Below are positions 54,807-64,000 of a stretch of DNA of 64,000 nt, piece by piece. The first letter of the stretch is position 1, and each line of letters opens with the position of its first letter. The translations under genes were made by a program, and so were the position numbers. Source of the stretch: Litorilituus sediminis. GTDB lineage: Bacteria > Pseudomonadota > Gammaproteobacteria > Enterobacterales > Alteromonadaceae. The stretch lies in NCBI RefSeq assembly GCF_004295665.1, contig NZ_CP034759.1, positions 2,356,001-2,420,000 of the forward strand, given 5' to 3'. The notes below the pieces were generated by a model that saw nothing but the letters and a program-made list of their open reading frames with translations, was not told the DNA's origin and did no database searches.

Positions 54807-55694
54807 TTACTTATTAGCAACTTTTACGGTAAAAATAGCGTAGAGACAGCCAGATATTAGCCCGATTAAATGCGCGGTATTTGCCATATTCACAGGTAAA
54901 AGTTCAGCAAAGCCGAGCAATAACCAGAAAAGTAAAAAGCCAATAATAGGTTTAGATAAGGTTAAGCCGCTGTCTGGTTTTAAGTAACCATACCACCAAA
55001 CAAAGCCCACTAACGCATACACTACGCCAGATAAGCCGCCAAAATTCGGCCCTGACACAATAAACTGGCCGACATTAGAGCCTATAGCCGATATCAGGGT
55101 TAAATTAATTAACACCCCTTTACCTAATAGCTTTTCAATACTGCCGCCAATTTGCCACCACCACATAGTATTAAACACGATATGCAGCCATGAAAAATGA
55201 AATATTGCCGGACCTAGCAGTCGTAAAGGTTCATGTAAAAAAGCATCAACAGACAGTTGATGATAAAATTTTACGCTAGAGAAAATAGGCTGAGCCCAGC
55301 CTAATATGCTTGCTAAGAAAACAAGCCAGCACAAGGCGAAAACCGTTAAAGTCATCATGCCTGCGTGCGATAAGAAATTTTCTTTAAAACTTTTCAGTAA
55401 GGTTAAATCGTTAGCTCGCACCTCAACAGTATCACCATGTTGCCAGGCTGCCTGTTGATATTTACCATCGTAAGGGTGCTGAATAAAGGCATCAAATTCA
55501 GCCTTGGCTTGCGCTAAACTGTCTTGCTGACAAAAAACAACAAAGCTGTGGTCTTGCGTTGCCACTACCTTACTAGCAATACCTTGAGTAGCAATATAAT
55601 TAGCGAACAACAAGGCAATATTATGATCTTGAAGCTGCACCAGTGCCTGTAAGCACTTGCCGTTTTCTTCTATCGTTATTGGTTGTTCGCTCAT
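54807..55694 (-). CDS. glpG: Rhomboid intramembrane serine protease
   Basis: A 295-residue protease. A cytoplasmic N-terminal domain (about 15-75) is followed by six transmembrane helices. The catalytic serine is in GLSGVVYALVG and the catalytic histidine in NTAHLIGLISG. Cleaves single-span membrane proteins within the bilayer. It follows glpE with a 7-bp gap, the conserved glpE-glpG order. Confidence 0.95.
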   Translation of the reverse strand: MSEQPITIEENGKCLQALVQLQDHNIALLFANYIATQGIASKVVATQDHSFVVFCQQDSLAQAKAEFDAFIQHPYDGKYQQAAWQHGDTVEVRANDLTLLKSFKENFLSHAGMMTLTVFALCWLVFLASILGWAQPIFSSVKFYHQLSVDAFLHEPLRLLGPAIFHFSWLHIVFNTMWWWQIGGSIEKLLGKGVLINLTLISAIGSNVGQFIVSGPNFGGLSGVVYALVGFVWWYGYLKPDSGLTLSKPIIGFLLFWLLLGFAELLPVNMANTAHLIGLISGCLYAIFTVKVANK

Positions 55695-55701
55695 TAAAAT
55701 A

Positions 55702-56034
55702 TTAACGCTCTACACTATCAGGAAATTCACTTTGCCACTGGGTAAAACCACCGTCAAGTGAATACACCTCAGTAAAGTCTTGCCCTAATAAGAACTGAGC
55801 TGCTTGTATGCTAGAAATACCGTGATAGCAACACACCACCACTGGCTGATCTAAATCCGCTTCGCGCATAAAGTCGCCAATTGATTCATTAGATAAATGA
55901 ATCGCTGATGCGATATGACCACTACTAAAGGCATTAGCATCTCGAATGTCCACAACGCAGTGGCTTTTATTTGGCAGAATTTCATGTAATTCTGCCACTG
56001 ACATATGTTTAACTACTGGTTGAGCTTCAGACAC
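55702..56034 (-). CDS. glpE: Thiosulfate sulfurtransferase, rhodanese
   Basis: A 110-residue single-domain rhodanese. The active-site Cys is in VVVCCYHGISS, after the substrate helix region VDIRDANAFSSGHI. It moves sulfane sulfur from thiosulfate to thiols. Next to glpG, as in many gammaproteobacteria. Confidence 0.93.
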   Translation of the reverse strand: MSEAQPVVKHMSVAELHEILPNKSHCVVDIRDANAFSSGHIASAIHLSNESIGDFMREADLDQPVVVCCYHGISSIQAAQFLLGQDFTEVYSLDGGFTQWQSEFPDSVER

Positions 56035-56066
56035 TCGAGTAACCTCTTATCTATTGTTCGTCTAGA

Positions 56067-57095
56067 CTATTTAGTCCAATCTAAAATCACCTTACCCGAT
56101 TGACCAGAGCGCATTACATCAAAGCCCTCTTGGAAATCATCAATGGAGTAATGATGAGTAATAATTGGTGTTAAATCCAAACCTGATTGAATTAAGCTCG
56201 CCATTTTATACCAAGTTTCAAACATTTCGCGACCATAAATTCCCTTAATCGTTAATCCTTTGAAAATTACTTGGCTCCAATCAATGGCCATATCGCTACC
56301 AGGAATACCTAACATAGCGATTTTTCCGCCATTATTCATATTCTCTAGCATGCTAGTAAAGGCCGCCGGTACGCCTGACATTTCTAGGCCAACATCAAAA
56401 CCTTCTGTCATCCCCAGCTCAGACATGACATCAGCTAAGTTTTCCTTACTGACATCAACTGCACGTGTCGCGCCCATTTTTCTTGCTAAATCAAGGCGAT
56501 ATTCATTGACATCAGTAATCACTACATGGCGGGCGCCAACGTGTTTAGCAACCGCAGCCGCCATAATACCAATAGGACCAGCACCCGTAATAAGTACATC
56601 TTCACCGACTAAATCGAATGATAATGCCGTATGTACTGCATTACCAAACGGGTCAAAAATAGCTGCTAAATCATCAGAGATTTCATCAGGTAATTTAAAG
56701 GCATTGTAAGCTGGAATCACTAAGTATTCAGCGAAAGAGCCGGGGCGATTAACCCCAACACCTACGGTATTGCGACACAAGTGCGTTCTGCCACCACGAC
56801 AGTTACGACAATGACCACAAGTAATATGACCTTCACCCGATACGCGATCGCCAATCTCAAAGCCTTTTACTTCTTGGCCAATGCCAACCACTTCACCGGC
56901 ATATTCATGACCAACCACCATAGGCACAGGAATCGTCTTTTGTGACCACTCATCCCAGTTATAAATATGAATATCGGTACCACAAATAGCAGTTTTATTA
57001 ATTTTTATCAGTAAGTCATTGTGACCTACTTTTGGCTTTTCCGTGCGCTGTAACCAAATTCCCGGCTCTGGCTTTAATTTAACTAATGATTTCAT
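56067..57095 (-). CDS. tdh: L-threonine 3-dehydrogenase
   Basis: A 342-residue zinc-dependent medium-chain dehydrogenase that oxidises threonine to 2-amino-3-ketobutyrate. The catalytic zinc ligands lie in [11 protein letters not shown] and GHEYAG, and the structural zinc Cys cluster in [15 protein letters not shown]. The NAD fold has [13 protein letters not shown]. It follows kbl by 65 bp on the same strand, forming the classic threonine-degradation operon. Confidence 0.97.
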   Translation of the reverse strand: MKSLVKLKPEPGIWLQRTEKPKVGHNDLLIKINKTAICGTDIHIYNWDEWSQKTIPVPMVVGHEYAGEVVGIGQEVKGFEIGDRVSGEGHITCGHCRNCRGGRTHLCRNTVGVGVNRPGSFAEYLVIPAYNAFKLPDEISDDLAAIFDPFGNAVHTALSFDLVGEDVLITGAGPIGIMAAAVAKHVGARHVVITDVNEYRLDLARKMGATRAVDVSKENLADVMSELGMTEGFDVGLEMSGVPAAFTSMLENMNNGGKIAMLGIPGSDMAIDWSQVIFKGLTIKGIYGREMFETWYKMASLIQSGLDLTPIITHHYSIDDFQEGFDVMRSGQSGKVILDWTK

Positions 57096-57160
57096 CTTGT
57101 TTCTTCTTTCACTTCTAATCAGTGCCTTTTAAGCTGTATAGTTCAATTTAGCTGATTAGC

Positions 57161-58369
57161 TTAAATAACGCCCATTTCTTTACCGATGCGGGTAAAAGCT
57201 TCAATCGCTTTATCTAACTGCGCTTTACTATGAGCTGCTGATATTTGCGTACGAATGCGCGCCTGCCCTTTTGGTACTACCGGGAATGAGAATCCGATTA
57301 CGTAGATGCCTTCAGCTAATAAACGATCAGCCATATTACTCGCCACTTTTGCATCACCTAACATTACTGGCACAATAGCGTGATCAGCACCGGCACAAGT
57401 AAAACCTGCCGCTTCCATATTGTTTCTAAAATAGGCAGCATTTTCTTTTAATGTCGCGCGTAATTCGCCACCTTGAGCCAATAACTCAAGTACTTTTAAT
57501 GATGCATTAACAATCGCTGGCGCTAAAGAGTTTGAGAATAAATACGGACGAGAACGCTGACGTAACCATTCAATCACTTCTTTTTTACCTGAAGTATAAC
57601 CACCTGATGCACCGCCCATGGCTTTACCGAGCGTACCAGTAATAATGTCGACTCTATCCATTACTTGGCAATACTCATGGCTACCACGACCTTCTTCACC
57701 AACAAAACCAACGGCATGTGAATCATCAACCATAACCAAGGCATTGTATTTGTCAGCTAAATCACAGACACCTTGTAAGTTTGCGATAACACCGTCCATT
57801 GAGAAAACACCATCCGTAGCAATCAGCTTAAAGCGAGCGCCCGCTTCATCTGCTTCTTTTAAGCACTGCTCTAATGCTGCCATATCATTATTGGCATAGC
57901 GAAAACGCTTAGCTTTACATAAACGTACGCCGTCAATAATTGATGCATGGTTTAAAGCATCGCTAATAATGGCATCTTCAGGGCCTAATAATGTTTCAAA
58001 TAAGCCAGCATTGGCATCAAAACAAGAAGAATACAAAATGGTATCTTCCATACCTAAGAAATCACTAATGCCCTTCTCTAACGCTTTATGAATATCTTGC
58101 GTACCACAAATAAAACGTACTGAAGCCATACCAAAGCCATGCTCATCTAAGCCAGCTTTTGCTGCTTCAATAAGTGATGGGTGATTAGCCAAACCTAAGT
58201 AGTTATTGGCACAAAAGTTAACCACTTGCTCGCCTGTGTTTACCGCGATTTGTGCTTGCTGTGCGGTAGTGATTACACGCTCTGCTTTGTATAAACCATC
58301 AGCTTTTACTTGTTCGATTTGCTCAGTTAAATGTGAGTAAAAACCTTTCGTTGCTGCCGGACTAGTCAT
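57161..58369 (-). CDS. kbl: Glycine C-acetyltransferase (2-amino-3-ketobutyrate CoA ligase)
   Basis: A 402-residue PLP enzyme that cleaves 2-amino-3-ketobutyrate with CoA to glycine and acetyl-CoA. The PLP lysine is in [15 protein letters not shown], preceded by the [17 protein letters not shown] block. It leads the kbl-tdh operon. A divergent Lrp/AsnC-type gene, 178 bp away, is the likely regulator. Confidence 0.97.
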   Translation of the reverse strand: MTSPAATKGFYSHLTEQIEQVKADGLYKAERVITTAQQAQIAVNTGEQVVNFCANNYLGLANHPSLIEAAKAGLDEHGFGMASVRFICGTQDIHKALEKGISDFLGMEDTILYSSCFDANAGLFETLLGPEDAIISDALNHASIIDGVRLCKAKRFRYANNDMAALEQCLKEADEAGARFKLIATDGVFSMDGVIANLQGVCDLADKYNALVMVDDSHAVGFVGEEGRGSHEYCQVMDRVDIITGTLGKAMGGASGGYTSGKKEVIEWLRQRSRPYLFSNSLAPAIVNASLKVLELLAQGGELRATLKENAAYFRNNMEAAGFTCAGADHAIVPVMLGDAKVASNMADRLLAEGIYVIGFSFPVVPKGQARIRTQISAAHSKAQLDKAIEAFTRIGKEMGVI

Positions 58370-58547
58370 ATGAATTCCTTAAATAGTTAGCGTACTTTAA
58401 TGCCTCTATTATCAACTCACTTTAATCGATGAAAAAGTGACATTACTTGATAATATGACCTTTTTTATAGTTAAATTGACATATAAACCTGTCGAAATAA
58501 AAGTTACTGCTTATATTATGAAAATAAGCACTGATTAGGAGTGTAGT

Positions 58548-58976
58548 GTGTTAACCGAAAAAGATGAAGAATTGCTATCGATATTACGATTAAATGCTAG
58601 AGCAAGTATCTCTGATATTGCCAGAGCAACAGGTGTTTCAAGAACGGCAATACAAAATCGACTCAATAAGCTTGAAAATAACAATGTCATTAAAGGCTAT
58701 AGCGTAGTACTGGATAGTGCCTATACCAGCGGTTTAGTCAGCGCCAATGTTTCTTTAAAAGTGAAGCCTAATTTGCGTAAACCGATTTGCATCTCCTTAA
58801 GAAAAGTAGATCAAATAACGCATATACATTCTATTAGTGGCGAGTACGATTTGCTGGTGACAATTCAAGCAAGTACCTTAGAAAAGCTGAGCGATGTGCT
58901 TAATTTGGTTTGTTCAACCGAAGGTGTAGAGCGTACCAATTCATCTATTATTCTCGATACTATCTTTGCTCGTTAA
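58548..58976 (+). CDS. Lrp/AsnC-family transcriptional regulator
   Basis: A 142-residue regulator. The N-terminal helix-turn-helix contains LRLNARASISDIARATGVSR and is followed by an RAM ligand-binding domain (about 65-140). The start is GTG with TTAGGAGTG upstream. Divergent from kbl-tdh, suggesting threonine or glycine-responsive control of that operon; the effector is not seen in the sequence. Confidence 0.92.
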   Translation: MLTEKDEELLSILRLNARASISDIARATGVSRTAIQNRLNKLENNNVIKGYSVVLDSAYTSGLVSANVSLKVKPNLRKPICISLRKVDQITHIHSISGEYDLLVTIQASTLEKLSDVLNLVCSTEGVERTNSSIILDTIFAR

Positions 58977-58999
58977 CTAGCCCTTATTGAGATACAGCT

Positions 59000-59818
59000 T
59001 TAGCGCAAGGCAAACTTTAACCACTGGGCAATATCTTGGGTTAATGACTCATTAGCAAAGAGTAGTTGCCGATTGGTTCTATCACCTTTAAAGGTTTGCA
59101 TTTTTGACTGCTTAGCGCCATTCCAGTTGAATAGCTCTTGTGTCACTTTAATAGTCGCCATATGCTGAGCCGAGCCAATAAAATACGTTGGAATATCAAT
59201 TAAATTTTTATAGCGCTCAATATCAGCAAAAGTCATTTCTGGGGTAATAAGCACTAAAGCGCTGACATGAATTTGCTCAGCTAACGCCACGGCATAAGGC
59301 GCAGCACAACCACTAGCAACAACGGCAACGCCCTTATTTTTATGCACTTTCGTTCGCAGCCATTGATAAGCTGCAAGTATATCTTGCGGCCAATATGAGG
59401 TTAACAGTGCCACTTCACTTTGATAGCTGACAATATCTTTCGCTTGTTTTTTAATTTCCAACTCAGAAAAGCCCATAGCCACGCTTTTACCAAAGCCACG
59501 AAAGTCTAATGACAGGGTGTGTAATTCTTGTAGCGCAATTTCATTTGCTAAATCTTTATAGCGACTTCTATCAGCTTGACAGTCATGCAATATAATTACG
59601 CCAGCACGCGCAGCTTGTTCAGCCGTTTGTTGTCGCATGGGAGCAGTTTGAAAAAGATAATCTGCCGTTAACAAAAAATCGTAGTCTTCACTGGCTTTAA
59701 TCTTTACCACCTCACTATATGCCTGCTGCTCACTGTTAGCATAAGCTGTAAAAATAGATGCAGATAAAAATAAGGAGATAACAGATAAAGTTACTTTATT
59801 TACAAACTGATTCGCCAT
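59000..59818 (-). CDS. Exported alpha/beta hydrolase with Cys in nucleophile position
   Basis: A protein of about 272 residues, started at ATG 59818 because MANQFVNKVTLSVISLFLSA is a signal peptide; a longer frame opens at 59878. The alpha/beta fold has GVIILHDCQADRSRYKDLAN and DFRGFGKS. The nucleophile elbow reads VASGCAAPYA, with Cys in place of the usual Ser, as in dienelactone hydrolases. The later acid and His are less clear. Substrate unknown. Divergent from waaA. Confidence 0.72.
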   Translation of the reverse strand: MANQFVNKVTLSVISLFLSASIFTAYANSEQQAYSEVVKIKASEDYDFLLTADYLFQTAPMRQQTAEQAARAGVIILHDCQADRSRYKDLANEIALQELHTLSLDFRGFGKSVAMGFSELEIKKQAKDIVSYQSEVALLTSYWPQDILAAYQWLRTKVHKNKGVAVVASGCAAPYAVALAEQIHVSALVLITPEMTFADIERYKNLIDIPTYFIGSAQHMATIKVTQELFNWNGAKQSKMQTFKGDRTNRQLLFANESLTQDIAQWLKFALR

Positions 59819-59881
59819 AGTAAAGACACTTACAACTAATAATATGTATAATCTACCGATATTATCACTATAGAGCAATTT

Positions 59882-61183
59882 ATGTTTGCCCTGCTATTGT
59901 ATCGACTACTTTTATTGATTTTATTACCTTTTCTATTGCTAGCCTTAGTAATAAGATCGAAAAACAATCCCGCTTACCGTGCCAGATTAACAGAGCGTTT
60001 TGGTCTGTTTCCAAAGCCATTTAAGCAAGGCGGCATCATAGTACATGCTGCCAGTGTCGGCGAAGTCATTGCCTTAAAAAGCTTTATCGAACAATTACTT
60101 GATACATACCCTGAGTTACCCATAACAGTCACCACCTTTACGCCTACCGGCTCAGCACAAGTTAACAAGCTATTTGGCAATAAAGTGCAGCACGGCTATT
60201 TACCTCTTGATGTTTTCTTTGCCAGTAAACTTTTTCTACATCGACTCAAACCGAAAATGATGATTTTTATGGAAACCGAGCTTTGGCCGAATTTAATCAG
60301 CCAATGTGCCGATAACAAGGTTAAGTTATTGCTGGTAAATGGTCGATTATCGGCGAAATCATTAAAAAGCTATAAAAAATTAACGCCATTAATCACCCCC
60401 TGCATTCAACGTTTTGACCATATTCTCTGCCAAAGCCAAGAAAATTTAGAGCATTACTTGCAACTTGGCGCTAAACCGCAAAGTATCAGCAATAGCGGCA
60501 ATTTAAAGTTCGATATTAGTCTGAATAACGATATTCAAGCCAAGCAAACTGAATTAGCCAACTTGCTTAAACCTGCCAAGCAAAACCAACGCCCTATTTG
60601 GCTAATCGCCAGTACCCATGAAGGGGATGAAGCCTTAGCACTCGCCAGTTATCAAAAAGTTATAGCCGAGCAAGCTGATTTACTGCTTGTTATCGTACCA
60701 AGACACCCTGAGCGCTTTGATGCAGTTGCCAAGCTTTGCTTAGCTCAAGGGTTATCATTAGCAAGGCGCAGTGAAAACAGTGTTGTTAACAATGAGCAGG
60801 TGTGGTTACTCGATAGCTTAGGTGAACTTATGGCGGCATGTAGCCACGCAGATATTATTACTATGGGCGGCAGCTTTAGCCAAATTGGCGGTCACAACCC
60901 TTTAGAGCCAGCACTCTTTAAAAAGCCCATTATTGTTGGCAGCGATATGAGTAATTTTAAAGAAATAACTCAACAGTTATTAGAGAGCTCTGCTTTAATT
61001 CAGCTAAACACTGAGTCTCACCAAACATCAGAGCAAAGTGAAGAGCTAAGCAAAACACTCTCTGCGCTTTTAAATGATAAACATAAACAAACAGTACTAG
61101 GCGAAAGTGCCTATCAAGTTGTACTGACTAATCAAGGTGCAAGCCAACGCAGTATTGAAAAAGTACAAGAATTAATGCAATAA
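59882..61183 (+). CDS. waaA: 3-deoxy-D-manno-octulosonic acid transferase
   Basis: A 433-residue glycosyltransferase that adds Kdo to lipid A on the inner membrane. An N-terminal membrane anchor (about 3-24) is followed by HAASVGEVIALKSFIEQLL, METELWPNLI, PRHPERF and the nucleotide-sugar loop GGHNPLEPALF. It lies 87 bp upstream of kdkA on the same strand, linking Kdo transfer and phosphorylation in the lipopolysaccharide core. Confidence 0.96.
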   Translation: MFALLLYRLLLLILLPFLLLALVIRSKNNPAYRARLTERFGLFPKPFKQGGIIVHAASVGEVIALKSFIEQLLDTYPELPITVTTFTPTGSAQVNKLFGNKVQHGYLPLDVFFASKLFLHRLKPKMMIFMETELWPNLISQCADNKVKLLLVNGRLSAKSLKSYKKLTPLITPCIQRFDHILCQSQENLEHYLQLGAKPQSISNSGNLKFDISLNNDIQAKQTELANLLKPAKQNQRPIWLIASTHEGDEALALASYQKVIAEQADLLLVIVPRHPERFDAVAKLCLAQGLSLARRSENSVVNNEQVWLLDSLGELMAACSHADIITMGGSFSQIGGHNPLEPALFKKPIIVGSDMSNFKEITQQLLESSALIQLNTESHQTSEQSEELSKTLSALLNDKHKQTVLGESAYQVVLTNQGASQRSIEKVQELMQ

Positions 61184-61270
61184 GCTGAGGTGCTTTTCTC
61201 TACGAATTATTGCAAGTTATCAAGATAACGATAACAATAAGCTCTTTTATCTAATCACCCTATTGAAACT

Positions 61271-62017
61271 ATGATGCCAAGTGCTAGTACCTACTTTACT
61301 CAAGGTAATATTACCTGCCAGTATGATGAGAATTTAATCGCAGATTTCTCCGCAGATATGCTCAGTGCTGACTATTGGCAACAACGCGACAGCATAACAG
61401 GCTCAGCACAAGGGCGAGGAACAACCTGGTTTATCCGCTATGTTGCCCCACAAGCGCAAGGTGTTGAGCATAACTGGGTGTTACGCCACTATTATCGAGG
61501 TGGTTTAATTGGCAAGTTAATTAAAGATAGTTACCTGTTTACGGGGATTGAAAACACCCGAGCAGCCAAAGAATACGCATTGCTTGAACATATGCAAACC
61601 CTTAACTTACCTGCACCTAAGCCGGTGGCATGTCGCGTTACCCGCACAGGACTATTTTATCAAGCTGATTTGCTCTCAACCCGTATTGAAAATGCGCAAG
61701 ATCTGGTCGCGATTTTATCAAAACAAACGCTTAATGAAGCACTTTGGCAGCAAATCGGCGCGACCATTAAACGCTTTCATGATAATGGTATTTATCATCA
61801 CGATTTAAACGCCCACAATATTTTGCTTAATGATAAAGCACGGGTATTTATTATCGACTTTGATCGGGGTGAACAGCGCCCAGTGCAAGCGACTTGGCAA
61901 CAAGCCAATATGGCGCGCTTAAAGCGCTCTTTTGAAAAAGAACTCAACCAGCTCGAGCAATTTCATTACAACGAGCAAAATTGGCAACAATTGCTTCATG
62001 GCTATCAGGAGAAATAA
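61271..62017 (+). CDS. kdkA: Kdo kinase
   Basis: A 248-residue kinase-fold enzyme that phosphorylates Kdo in the inner core. The catalytic loop is YHHDLNAHNILLND and the metal motif IIDFDRGEQRP; the N-terminal WVLRHYYRGGLIGKLI region is typical. ATG 61271 or 61274 both fit. Phosphorylated single Kdo, as in Haemophilus and Vibrio, is expected from this gene with waaA. Confidence 0.94.
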   Translation: MMPSASTYFTQGNITCQYDENLIADFSADMLSADYWQQRDSITGSAQGRGTTWFIRYVAPQAQGVEHNWVLRHYYRGGLIGKLIKDSYLFTGIENTRAAKEYALLEHMQTLNLPAPKPVACRVTRTGLFYQADLLSTRIENAQDLVAILSKQTLNEALWQQIGATIKRFHDNGIYHHDLNAHNILLNDKARVFIIDFDRGEQRPVQATWQQANMARLKRSFEKELNQLEQFHYNEQNWQQLLHGYQEK

Positions 62018-62020
62018 TCA

Positions 62021-62509
62021 ATGAGCATAGTAATTCGACATAGTGAAATGTCTGATATCCCAGCCATCAAAGCAATCTATCAGCAAGAAAGCTGTTACTC
62101 AGGTACATTACAACTACCCTATCCCAGTGTCGATAAATGGCAAAAGCGCTTTGAGCAAGCTGATAATAATTTTTACAGCCTAGTTGCCGAAATCGATGGT
62201 GAAATTATCGGACAAATAGGCCTAGAACACTTCAGTAACCCAAGAAGGCGGCATGTTGCTAATCTTGGCATGGCTGTTTCAGAGCATCATCAAGGACAAG
62301 GTGTAGGCGGTAAACTACTTAGTGCCATGTTAGATTTAGCTAACAACTGGCTCGCTATTACGCGTATTGAGCTTGAAGTTTATACCGATAATCCAGCGGC
62401 CATTAAACTTTATCAATCAAAAGGTTTTGCAATTGAAGGCACAGCAAAAGCCTACGCCTTTCGACATGGTAAATACGTTGATAGTCACTTAATGGCTAAA
62501 GTCTCTTAG
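62021..62509 (+). CDS. GNAT-family N-acetyltransferase
   Basis: A 162-residue GNAT enzyme. Motif A is GMAVSEHHQGQGVGGKLLSA, and YQSKGFAIEGTAKAYAFRHG closes the domain, as in the RimI/YhhY-like branch. The substrate is not known. It begins 3 bp after kdkA with CAGGAG upstream, so it is co-transcribed. Confidence 0.9.
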   Translation: MSIVIRHSEMSDIPAIKAIYQQESCYSGTLQLPYPSVDKWQKRFEQADNNFYSLVAEIDGEIIGQIGLEHFSNPRRRHVANLGMAVSEHHQGQGVGGKLLSAMLDLANNWLAITRIELEVYTDNPAAIKLYQSKGFAIEGTAKAYAFRHGKYVDSHLMAKVS

Positions 62510-62528
62510 TAACAGCAAAGGAGCAAAG

Positions 62529-62846
62529 ATGAAAGTTATTACCGCGATTATTGTAAGCACAATGCTGTTATCTCATTTAGCTTATGCTGAAAAACGTAAA
62601 ACCCGTGACATTAGCCACCTGATCAGTAAAGAAGAGTTTTTAAGCTACAAAGATGTTGCCGATTTTATCGATAAATCACCTAAAGTAACGGTAATGAAAC
62701 CGCCATCAAAAGATGATATTGATGAACAAGGTCGCCCTTTTGTTACCTCATTAACAGGCTCGGATTGTGATCGCGATGGTAAAATGGATGACAACCCAAC
62801 CTGTAACGCCGTATTTTATAAGCTCTGGCTTAAATACGCGCGTTAA
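62529..62846 (+). CDS. Small exported protein, unknown function
   Basis: A 105-residue protein with a signal peptide (MKVITAIIVSTMLLSHLAYA). The mature part has a conserved-looking KVTVMKPPSKDDIDEQGRPF and two cysteines in the C-terminal SDCDRDGKMDDNPTC stretch, which could bind a metal or form a disulfide. AAGGAG lies 6 bases before the ATG. No family recognised. Last gene of the waaA-kdkA-GNAT run. Confidence 0.65.
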   Translation: MKVITAIIVSTMLLSHLAYAEKRKTRDISHLISKEEFLSYKDVADFIDKSPKVTVMKPPSKDDIDEQGRPFVTSLTGSDCDRDGKMDDNPTCNAVFYKLWLKYAR

Positions 62847-62863
62847 TATCTCGCTGCTACACC

Positions 62864-64000
62864 TTATTGTGTCGCAGCTAAAAATACCAAGATTTCGCTA
62901 AGCATTTCCTGATAATAAGGATTATAAGTTAAACGCTTAAGCGGTATCGCCTTAGTAATATTAGCTTGTGTTACTTCACCCTTAATGACCTTATCTTGGG
63001 TTTTACAAGCCTGATAGCGGGCGTCATCCTTTAAATAATGGCCACAATTTCGATATGCGCCTGTCACGCCATAGTGAGGATTATCAGGTGCATTCGTTGT
63101 TGAAATATGTGAAACATCAAAAACATCTGCACACCAGTCTTCCTGCTGACACTTAGGATTAATCACTTTAAGTAACTTGGGCAACTGCGCGGGAATATTT
63201 TCCTTATCACCATAATAAATTAAGGTGCTGTGCTTATTTTGCTGCTGACTAGAGCCTTGCTGCCAGCGCGAAATAAATGACAAAGTATGCTCAGTATCTA
63301 TGGTTTGATCATGCTCACTGACCACAGCAAATACAGGTATATCATGCATGCTTCTACCCGCCATATCTTGGTTAGCAACCACGCTCGACATTAATTCATG
63401 CACTTGTGCCGCAGCGTTATATGGGAAAGACTCATATTTTGCAAAATCCGCATCAGCCTCTAAATCAATCCAGTCGATAAAGGGAATGTAATCAACATAT
63501 TTTGCTAGCCAAGCTAAATCACTTTTCGCTTTTGACGCAGGCGACCACATAAACAAGCCTTTAATTTTACTATCTACTTGTTGCTGATGCATAAGGTGGT
63601 CAAAAATAAGTGTACCACCGGTAGACAAACCGCCCAAATACACTTGCTGATAATCTAATAAGGTGCGCTCAATCGCATAACTAGCGGCTTGTAGCCACGC
63701 TTGTCGATGCACATTGAGCAAGTCAGACGGCGCAGTACCATGACCAGGCAAAAGCAAGGTGCGCACATTAAAACCTTGCTGATAAAAAAACTGAGCAATA
63801 TCGTGAAAAATAAATGGCGAGTCGGTTAAACCATGGATAAGCAATATTGCCTTATCGTTATTCGCTTGTTTCAATTCAAAAGGCGCAACTAACTGCGCAA
63901 TATTTGCTTGAGTTTGCCAACCATGTTGTTTTGCCAGCTGTTGATAAGTCTCTGTATTTACTGGGCAAGGCTGCTTAGCTCTAGGGTTCAAGGCAATAAC
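62864..64000 (-). CDS. Alpha/beta hydrolase (5-prime end outside window)
   Basis: The frame is open to the right edge (VIA precedes the TTG codon at 63991), so the true start probably lies beyond 64000 and the visible part has about 378 residues. The alpha/beta hydrolase fold shows AILLIHGLTDSP, the LLLPGHGTAPS oxyanion region and GGLSTGG with the nucleophile Ser. The acid is probably in VVSEHDQTI, and the His in the NCGHYL stretch is one candidate. Several C-terminal cysteines suggest an exported enzyme. Serine esterase or lipase-like; substrate unknown. Confidence 0.8.
   Translation of the reverse strand, partial: VIALNPRAKQPCPVNTETYQQLAKQHGWQTQANIAQLVAPFELKQANNDKAILLIHGLTDSPFIFHDIAQFFYQQGFNVRTLLLPGHGTAPSDLLNVHRQAWLQAASYAIERTLLDYQQVYLGGLSTGGTLIFDHLMHQQQVDSKIKGLFMWSPASKAKSDLAWLAKYVDYIPFIDWIDLEADADFAKYESFPYNAAAQVHELMSSVVANQDMAGRSMHDIPVFAVVSEHDQTIDTEHTLSFISRWQQGSSQQQNKHSTLIYYGDKENIPAQLPKLLKVINPKCQQEDWCADVFDVSHISTTNAPDNPHYGVTGAYRNCGHYLKDDARYQACKTQDKVIKGEVTQANITKAIPLKRLTYNPYYQEMLSEILVFLAATQ

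Noticed and set aside
1..64000. CRISPR arrays, tRNA/rRNA genes, insertion sequences and prophage
   Set aside because: No regularly spaced repeats, cloverleaf-like blocks, transposase or phage structural genes were seen on either strand; very diverged examples could be missed by eye.

Overview
The window reads as one stretch of chromosome from a marine gammaproteobacterium of the order Alteromonadales, most like the Colwellia/Thalassotalea group. This is an inference from gene content (plsB, ubiC-ubiA, kbl-tdh, glpG-glpE, waaA-kdkA, ftnA, rsmJ), the large TonB-dependent receptor, the CadC-like regulators, the TRAP transporter and the moderately AT-rich composition. No species call is possible from sequence reading alone. 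No rRNA, tRNA, CRISPR array, prophage or intact insertion sequence was seen.

Layout. 1-1.8 kb: end of a DUF4386-type membrane protein, a membrane-anchored AraC regulator and acylphosphatase. 1.9-6.1 kb: a TonB-dependent receptor and an exported metallophosphoesterase in one transcription unit with a hairpin between them. 6.4-8.4 kb: a degenerate GGDEF protein overlapping an AraC regulator. 8.4-10.9 kb: a Crp-like regulator, nitroreductase, DMT transporter and GNAT enzyme in one direction. 11-22.5 kb: two look-alike modules, each a CadC-like one-component regulator divergent from an exported hydrolase. Between them lie a small conserved-looking protein, a frameshifted DUF2157 gene with a DUF4824-like partner, and an AT-rich cassette-like gene. 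22.6-24.7 kb: a cell-wall amidase and a membrane protein.

24.9-30.3 kb is the accessory region. It holds a HipBA toxin-antitoxin pair with three operators spaced exactly 50 bp apart, a chloramphenicol phosphotransferase-like kinase, DUF6559-like and DUF2237 proteins, and a type II restriction-modification pair of the Eco47II family. The methyltransferase carries an N-terminal helix-turn-helix. 30.4-39.6 kb: YhiN flavoprotein, an acidic lipoprotein overlapping an orphan winged-helix protein, ferritin, rsmJ, a two-OB-fold SSB-like protein, a membrane beta-propeller/SHOCT protein, a VTT-domain protein and an NYN-domain protein.

39.7-64 kb is mostly core metabolism and envelope: plsB, a TonB-like protein, an ankyrin/TPR protein, an orphan MlaC-like protein with a TetR regulator and three shared operator-like sites, galU, a TRAP transporter, ubiA/ubiC, a FliL-like protein, a YgiW-family protein, glpG/glpE, tdh/kbl with a divergent Lrp-type regulator, waaA/kdkA, two alpha/beta hydrolases, a GNAT enzyme and small exported proteins.

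The most notable observations are regulatory architectures rather than a wholly new enzyme system: the 50-bp phased HipB operators, the TetR/MlaC triple site, the paired CadC/hydrolase modules, the self-regulating methyltransferase candidate, the attC-like end of the AT-rich gene, and the winged-helix-only regulator coupled to a lipoprotein.
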